Part shown: piece after piece, positions 6,163-9,966 of the stretch
Numbering within the stretch: the first letter of the stretch is position 1
How the letters are laid out: the number at the start of each line of letters is the position of its first letter
Source of the DNA: Pseudonocardiales bacterium
GTDB lineage: Bacteria > Actinomycetota > Actinomycetes > Mycobacteriales > Jatrophihabitantaceae
DNA length: 9,966 nucleotides
Assembly: GCA_025465405.1 (NCBI GenBank)
Contig: JAODNL010000652.1
Span: 1-9,966, forward strand
Direction of reading: 5' to 3'
Made by a program: the position numbers and the translations under genes
The notes under the pieces: model-generated
What the model saw: only the letters and a program-made list of their open reading frames with translations
What the model was told of the DNA's origin: nothing
The model's database searches: none

Positions 6163-7587
6163 TTACTCGGTGTCGTGGACGTCGCTGTCAAGCTCATTGT
6201 CGAGCTCATTGTCGAAGTCGTCGTCGACGCCGCCGTCGAGGTCCCCCGCGCCGACGATGTCGGCCAGCGCCGCCGGCGAGAGCGCCGACAGGTCGATCGC
6301 GTTGCCGGACGCGTCCGTGACGGCGGCGGACTCGAGCACGCCCGCGAGCGCCTTGTTACGCCGCACGTCGGCGATGAGGGCCGGCAGGTTGCCACCCTGG
6401 ACGACCTGGTTGGCGAACTCCTGCGGCGGCAGCTGATACCGGGCGGCTTGGCGGACCAGGTACTCGGTGAGCTCGCCGTCACCGATCTGCACATCGGTCT
6501 TGTCCGCGATCGCGTCCAGGACGAACTGGGCGCGCACCGACTTCTCGGCACCGTCGCGAAGCTCGGCCTCGAACTCCGCGCGCGACTTGCCCTGCATCGT
6601 CAGGTACCGCTCGAAGAGCTCGTCGTCGTGACCGAGTGAGTGCACGACCTCGTGCTCCCGGAAGTCGACCTCAGCCTTGACCGCGGACTCCGGCAGCGGG
6701 AACTCCACCGCGTCGAGCAGGGTCTCCAAAACCTTGTCGCGGGCCTGGGCGCCCTGCTCCAGCGACTTCGTGCGGCCGAGGCGGGTGCGCAGGTCCTCAC
6801 GCAGCTCGGCCATCGTGTCGAACTCGCTGGCCAGCTGGGCGAACTCGTCGTCAAGCGCGGGCAACTCCTTCTCCTTGACCGAGTTGACCGTCGCGGTGAT
6901 CTCGGCCTGCTCGCCGGCCTTGTCGCCCTGCTGGAGCGTGCTGGGGAACGTCGCGGACTCGCCGGCCGCCTTGCCGGTAATCGCGTCGTCGATGCCGTCG
7001 ATCAGGTCTCCGGCGCCGACCTCGTAGGACAGCCCCTTCGCCGAGCCGCCCTCGACCTCCTCGCCGTCGACGACGGCCACCAGGTCCAGCGCCACGTAGT
7101 CCCCGGCCTGCACTGGGCGCTCGACGTTCTTGAGCGTGGCGAACCGGTCGCGCAGCGCGTCCACCTGCTCGTCGACGTCCTCGTCCGTGACCGTCACGTC
7201 GTCGACGGTGACCGCGAGACCCTCCAGCTCGGGGAGGGTGATTTCGGGACGGACGTCGACCTCGGCCGTGAAGCTCAGCGATTGACCGTCCTCGAGGTTG
7301 GTGACATCGATCTCCGGCTGCCCGAGCGGCTTGATCTCGTGCTCGCGCGCGGCCTCGGAGTAGACGCTCGGCAGCGCGGCGTTGACGGCCTCCTCCAAGA
7401 CGGCGGCGCGGCCGACCCGCTGGTCGATGATGCGGGCCGGCACCTTGCCGGGCCGGAAGCCCGGCACTCGCACCTGCGAGCCGATCTTCTTGTACGCGGC
7501 GTCGAGGCTGGGCTTCAGCTCGTCGAACGGCACCTCGACGGCGAGCCGGATTCGGGTCGGGCTCAGGTTCTCGACGGTGCTCTTCAC
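6163..7587 (-). CDS. tig: Trigger factor, ribosome-associated folding chaperone
   Basis: Docks on the ribosome near the exit tunnel and shields nascent chains. The 474-residue product has the ribosome-binding signature GFRPGKVP (43-50) in its N-terminal domain, an FKBP-type peptidyl-prolyl isomerase domain around 160-240 (AGDYVALDL to TATVNSVKEK), and the long C-terminal helical arms to about 447. It ends in a very acidic tail (449-474, including DNELDNELDSD) encoded partly by a 12-bp tandem repeat. The GTG start at 7587 gives the family opening xKSTVENLSPTR and has GAGGAG 10 bases upstream. The frame stays open far upstream through the tRNA genes, but that part is not protein-like. It lies 58 bp after tRNA-Pro on the same strand with no clear promoter or terminator between, so read-through is possible. 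The clp genes follow. Confidence 0.98.
   Translation of the reverse strand: MKSTVENLSPTRIRLAVEVPFDELKPSLDAAYKKIGSQVRVPGFRPGKVPARIIDQRVGRAAVLEEAVNAALPSVYSEAAREHEIKPLGQPEIDVTNLEDGQSLSFTAEVDVRPEITLPELEGLAVTVDDVTVTDEDVDEQVDALRDRFATLKNVERPVQAGDYVALDLVAVVDGEEVEGGSAKGLSYEVGAGDLIDGIDDAITGKAAGESATFPSTLQQGDKAGEQAEITATVNSVKEKELPALDDEFAQLASEFDTMAELREDLRTRLGRTKSLEQGAQARDKVLETLLDAVEFPLPESAVKAEVDFREHEVVHSLGHDDELFERYLTMQGKSRAEFEAELRDGAEKSVRAQFVLDAIADKTDVQIGDGELTEYLVRQAARYQLPPQEFANQVVQGGNLPALIADVRRNKALAGVLESAAVTDASGNAIDLSALSPAALADIVGAGDLDGGVDDDFDNELDNELDSDVHDTE
6191..6214. repeat. 12-bp tandem repeat in the tig C-terminal codons
   Basis: AGCTCATTGTCG occurs twice in tandem and encodes the repeated DNEL of the acidic trigger-factor tail. 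The period is a multiple of three, so copy-number change keeps the frame. AAT codons make it AT-richer than its surroundings. Confidence 0.85.
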
Positions 7588-7645
7588 AGTGCTGATGCTC
7601 CTCGGCGATGCGGGACGAAATGGGTGGGGAACGGGCAGGTCTCGG

Positions 7646-7719
7646 TCGGGGTGGCGGGATTCGAACCCACGGCCCCTCGCTCCCAAAGCGAGTGCGCTAC
7701 CAAGCTGCGCCACACCCCG
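7646..7719 (-). tRNA. tRNA-Pro (anticodon UGG)
   Basis: A 74-nt cloverleaf on the minus strand. The acceptor stem CGGGGTG pairs with CACCCCG, with discriminator A at 7646. C1-G72 plus A73 is the bacterial tRNA-Pro signature. The anticodon stem CTCGC/GCGAG encloses loop TTTGGGA, giving anticodon TGG, and the T arm carries GGTTCGAATCC. The 3' CCA is not encoded (CCG follows). It lies upstream of tig on the same strand, a neighbourhood also seen in Mycobacterium. Confidence 0.96.
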
Positions 7720-7736
7720 GGCGCTGACGGGGCACC

Positions 7737-7742
7737 AGTGTA
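7737..7742 (-). promoter_or_regulatory. Candidate -10 box of the tRNA-Pro promoter
   Basis: TACACT on the minus strand lies 17 bases upstream of the mature tRNA-Pro 5' end and matches TANNNT. The -35 region is weak (GACGCC-like). It lies in the 78-bp gap between the divergent tRNA genes, which must hold both promoters. Confidence 0.4.
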
Positions 7743-7775
7743 CGGGCGTCGACGAATCCGGCGTCCGCGAGCCGG

Positions 7776-7781
7776 TAACCT
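7776..7781 (+). promoter_or_regulatory. Candidate -10 box of the tRNA-Gly promoter
   Basis: TAACCT lies 16 bases before the tRNA-Gly 5' end and matches TANNNT. I do not see a good -35 hexamer at 16-18 bp spacing. Confidence 0.35.
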
Positions 7782-7797
7782 GGCTGCTGCATCGCCT

Positions 7798-7868
7798 GCG
7801 GACGTAGCTCAATGGCAGAGCCTCAGTCTTCCAAACTGATGGTGCGGGTTCGATTCCCGTCGTCCGCT
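7798..7868 (+). tRNA. tRNA-Gly (anticodon UCC)
   Basis: A 71-nt cloverleaf, the normal tRNA-Gly length. The acceptor stem GCGGACG pairs with CGTCCGC, with discriminator T. The D arm is AGCTCAATGGCAGAGC. The anticodon stem TCAGT/ACTGA encloses CTTCCAA, giving TCC, and the T arm has GGTTCGATTCC. CCA is not encoded. It is transcribed away from tRNA-Pro. Confidence 0.96.
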
Positions 7869-7895
7869 CCGCCGAAACCGCCCCGCCGAAACCGC
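7869..7895. repeat. 13-bp direct repeat abutting tRNA-Gly
   Basis: CCGCCGAAACCGC occurs at 7869-7881 and 7883-7895 with a 14-bp period, starting at the first base after the tRNA. It could be a slippage duplication in the trailer, or a trace of recombination at a tRNA 3' end. No integrase is in the window. Confidence 0.75.
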
Positions 7896-7950
7896 TCCGG
7901 GCGCAGATTACAGATTTGTCATCTGACGCTGGTCGGGCTCTCGAGCCGGT

Positions 7951-7956
7951 TACTGT
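7951..7956 (+). promoter_or_regulatory. Candidate -10 box of the copCD promoter
   Basis: TACTGT matches TANNNT and would place the transcript start near 7963, at the base of the hairpin described next. The -35 region is poor. A 12-bp palindrome, GGCTCTCGAGCC (7936-7947), lies directly upstream of the -10 and could be an operator. I recognise no CsoR or CopR consensus. Confidence 0.3.
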
Positions 7957-7961
7957 CCGTG

Positions 7962-8002
7962 GGCGTTCAGCTGTGCGCGCCGCCCGCGCACGGCTGAACG
8001 CC
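7962..8002 (+). promoter_or_regulatory. 18-bp hairpin just before the copCD ribosome binding site
   Basis: GGCGTTCAGC (7962-7971) and GTGCGCG (7973-7979) pair with CGCGCAC (7985-7991) and GCTGAACGCC (7993-8002). The T7972/G7992 position is a wobble pair in RNA, and the loop is the five bases CCGCC. The structure ends four bases before GGGGGGA, the copCD Shine-Dalgarno. It could be a 5' UTR stabiliser or attenuator, a terminator for the tRNA-Gly transcript, or a DNA operator. No T-run follows. The pairing is certain from sequence; the role is inference. Confidence 0.7.
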
Positions 8003-8018
8003 ATTCGGGGGGATGGAC

Positions 8019-9728
8019 ATGGCCGGTCTGCGTACGCACCGTGTGCGTATCGCGGCGGCCGTCGTCCTCGGCGCACTCTGCGCCATGCTGGCTGTTGCGC
8101 CGTCGGCGTCGGCCCACGCAGTCCTCGAGTCGAGCACTCCCAGCAGCGGCCAGCTGATCCCGACCGGTAGCACCGTCGGCCATGTCGAACTGCGGTTCGA
8201 CGAGCCGGTCGAGGCCGCCTTCGGCGCGATTCAGGTCGTGGCGTCCGACGGCAGCCGGGTCGACGTGGGCACGGCTCGTCATCCGCAGGGCGCGAGCAAC
8301 CGGGTGGACGTCGCAGTTCGCAGTGGGGTCGCCGACGGCAGCTATCTGGTGGTCTGGCGGGTCGTGTCGGCGGACTCCCATCCGGTCCACGGCTCCTATG
8401 TCTTCTCGGTCGGGCGGTCGGGCCCAGTGGCGGACGCGCCGGCGGCGACATCGGGCCGGCCGCTCGCGCTCGCCCTGGGCTTCGCGCGCTTCGCCGGCTA
8501 TGCCGGGCTGCTGCTTCTGGTCGGGGCCGTGGCGTTCTTCGCACTGTGCCAACCGTTCGGGTGGGCGCAGCCGGCAGCAGGACGTCGGCTGATCTACCTG
8601 GCGGTGGGGGTGGCGGCGGTCGCGGACGTCGCCGGGCTGGGGCTGCAGGCCGCCTTTGACGTGGCCGGCGGCTGGTCGCGGGCCTGGGACCCGTCGACGC
8701 TGTCGGCGCTGCTGGGCACCCGGCTGGGGCACGCGCACCTCGTCCGGCTCGCGGTCCTGCTGGCCGTGCTGATCACGATTGGCAGGGTCCGTAGCCCTAG
8801 CCGTCCCATGCAGGTTCTGGTCGCCGGCGAGGTGCTGGCCGCCGTGGGCACGGTCGCGGCGGAGGGCCACGGCGGCGTCTCCCCGGCGTGGGCCGCGGTC
8901 GACGCGCTGCACGTCACCGCCGCCGGAACGTGGCTCGGGGGCTTGGTCGTGCTCAGCACCATCGTCATTCCGACGCATCGGCGGGCCCGGACCGCCGAGG
9001 CGGTCTCGATACCGGGCCGGGGCGGCGGCGTTGCGGTCCTGGAGCGGCCGGTCACCGAGCGCGTCCCAGCGGTCTCCGTACACCGATTCTCGGCGGTCGC
9101 GCTGGGCAGCGTCGCCGTCCTGGTCGGCACCGGCGTGGCCCAGGCGCTGCGGCAGGTTCCGGAATTCGGTGCGCTGACGGGGACCCGGTACGGCCAGCTG
9201 CTGCTCGTCAAGGTCGGGCTGGTGGCGCTCGTGGTGGCGGTGGCCGCGATATCCCGGTCCGCCGTGCACAGACGGGCCTCGGCCGGCGACGTGCGCACTG
9301 CCGTCCTCGCCCGTTCCGTGCTGACGGAGACCGTGCTGCTCGTCGGGGTCCTTGCGGTGACGTCGGCGTTGGTGGCGACGACGCCGGCCCGCGCCGCCTT
9401 CCGGCCGACCGAGGTGCGCACGGTTCAGGCGGGCCCGGTTTCGGTCCAGGTGACCGTCGTGCCGTCGGCGCCGCGCACCGTCGACATCCATCTGTACGCG
9501 TTCGGTGCCGACGGCCTGCCGAGCGACGTCCTCGGCGTCGAGGCGGGTGCACGGGCGCGCGGATCCGACCTCGGCGCGATATCGGTACCGCTTATGCACG
9601 CGGGCACGGGGCACTTCCTCGCCAACCACGTGCTGCTGCCGCGATCCGGCACGTGGGATGTCGACCTCGTCGTGCGCACCGGCGAATTCGACGCGTACTC
9701 GGCCACGACCACACTCACTGTTCGGTAG
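8019..9728 (+). CDS. CopC-CopD fusion, copper-binding and copper transport membrane protein
   Basis: Envelope protein thought to bind Cu(II) outside the membrane and move copper inward, as in the CopC/CopD and YcnJ families. The 569-residue protein has a signal peptide (1-32, cleaved at SASA/HAV), so the mature chain begins with His33. The CopC domain (33-133) carries ADSHPVHGSYVFSV; mature His1 with Asp119 and His121 reproduces the His/DxH Cu(II) site. The CopD region (about 150-455) has about eight membrane segments with conserved EGHGG (282-286), DALHVTAAGTWLGG (295-308) and VHRFSAVAL (354-362). A C-terminal beta-rich extracytoplasmic domain (about 459-569) resembles YtkA/FixH-like modules. 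ATG 8019 is preferred over ATG 8013 because GGGGGGA lies 5 bases before it and overlaps the other. Its TAG stop forms part of the next gene's ribosome binding site. Confidence 0.92.
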   Translation: MAGLRTHRVRIAAAVVLGALCAMLAVAPSASAHAVLESSTPSSGQLIPTGSTVGHVELRFDEPVEAAFGAIQVVASDGSRVDVGTARHPQGASNRVDVAVRSGVADGSYLVVWRVVSADSHPVHGSYVFSVGRSGPVADAPAATSGRPLALALGFARFAGYAGLLLLVGAVAFFALCQPFGWAQPAAGRRLIYLAVGVAAVADVAGLGLQAAFDVAGGWSRAWDPSTLSALLGTRLGHAHLVRLAVLLAVLITIGRVRSPSRPMQVLVAGEVLAAVGTVAAEGHGGVSPAWAAVDALHVTAAGTWLGGLVVLSTIVIPTHRRARTAEAVSIPGRGGGVAVLERPVTERVPAVSVHRFSAVALGSVAVLVGTGVAQALRQVPEFGALTGTRYGQLLLVKVGLVALVVAVAAISRSAVHRRASAGDVRTAVLARSVLTETVLLVGVLAVTSALVATTPARAAFRPTEVRTVQAGPVSVQVTVVPSAPRTVDIHLYAFGADGLPSDVLGVEAGARARGSDLGAISVPLMHAGTGHFLANHVLLPRSGTWDVDLVVRTGEFDAYSATTTLTVR

Positions 9729-9736
9729 GAGCATTC

Positions 9737-9966
9737 ATGTCTGCGATCTCCTGGCGGCGCGTCATCACCGTCGCGTTGCTCATTCCAGCCGGGTTGGCGC
9801 TCGGCGCGCCGTCGGCGTCGGCACACGGTGCCAGCCCGAAACCGATCCCCGATGCGGCTCACTACCTGACCCAGATCACCGGCATCACGCCGGCCACCGC
9901 GGGTATCAGCGCGTCGATCGACCCGCGTGGGGAATGGGTCGAGGTGTCCAACAACACCGCGAAGAC
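9737..9966 (+). CDS. Secreted or membrane protein of the copper cluster, N-terminal part
   Basis: About 76 residues are visible before the window ends. A signal peptide (RRVITVALLIPAGLALG, then PSASA/H) is followed by a mature sequence containing PDAAHYLTQITGITPA and GEWVEVSNNT. This resembles the beginning of the actinobacterial membrane proteins often encoded after copC/copD, whose function is not established. ATG 9737 is preceded by AGGAG 5 bases away, and that Shine-Dalgarno overlaps the copCD stop codon, so the genes are probably translationally coupled. The mature protein would start with His30, as CopC does. A role in copper handling is inferred from context only. Confidence 0.75.
   Translation, partial: MSAISWRRVITVALLIPAGLALGAPSASAHGASPKPIPDAAHYLTQITGITPATAGISASIDPRGEWVEVSNNTAK

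Noticed and set aside
7620..7839. Plus-strand frame reading GVAGFEPTAPRSQS across tRNA-Pro
   Set aside because: A known spurious peptide from the antisense of tRNA genes; no independent coding signal.
7588..8544. Long open extension upstream of tig on the minus strand
   Set aside because: It runs through both tRNA genes. The peptide VAQLGSALALGARGRG is the familiar false translation of tRNA-Pro, and the GTG at 7587 has its own ribosome binding site and the family N-terminus.
7950..9734. 594-codon minus-strand frame antisense to copCD
   Set aside because: Low-complexity Arg, Asp, Gly and Gln composition typical of GC-driven antisense frames; copCD has clear domains.

Overview
This window is high-GC actinobacterial chromosome. 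The evidence is the tRNA-Pro/tRNA-Gly/tig/clpP1/clpP2/clpX gene order, the paired ClpP subunits, frequent GTG starts and strong G/C bias at third codon positions. Protein wording and an actinobacterial-type DUF559 relic fit an actinomycete, possibly of the Frankiales/Nakamurellales kind. I cannot place it more precisely from sequence alone.

Layout, left to right. Positions 1-626 (minus) hold the N-terminal third of valyl-tRNA synthetase (valS), cut by the window edge. Just upstream of it on the same strand (668-2611) is an M3-family zinc oligopeptidase. Positions about 2725-3351 (plus) hold a broken DUF559 endonuclease-like gene with two frame lesions, whose end converges on clpX. Positions 3372-6061 (minus) hold the ClpXP protease genes in the order clpP1, clpP2, clpX, preceded by trigger factor (tig, 6163-7587) and tRNA-Pro(UGG). 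A divergent tRNA-Gly(UCC) follows at 7798-7868. From 8019 on the plus strand is a copper-handling pair: a CopC-CopD fusion (8019-9728), then the start of a secreted or membrane protein of the same cluster (9737 to the window end).

The genes form two modules. The minus-strand block is a protein quality-control unit: trigger factor folds nascent chains, ClpX unfolds substrates and ClpP1/ClpP2 degrade them, and the M3 peptidase could finish off released peptides (inference). The tig-clpP1 gap carries a good match to the ClgR operator and, downstream of it, an ECF (SigR/SigH-like) promoter match. The plus-strand block is copper uptake or homeostasis at the cell envelope, preceded by an 18-bp hairpin that ends just before its ribosome binding site.

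No clearly new multi-gene system is visible. The most interesting signals are non-coding: the clpP1 control region, the hairpin before copCD, the paired direct repeats before clpX, and a hairpin that could hide the valS ribosome binding site. The decayed DUF559 gene between clpX and the M3 gene is also of interest. The very long open frames antisense to the real genes are composition-driven shadows and were left out.
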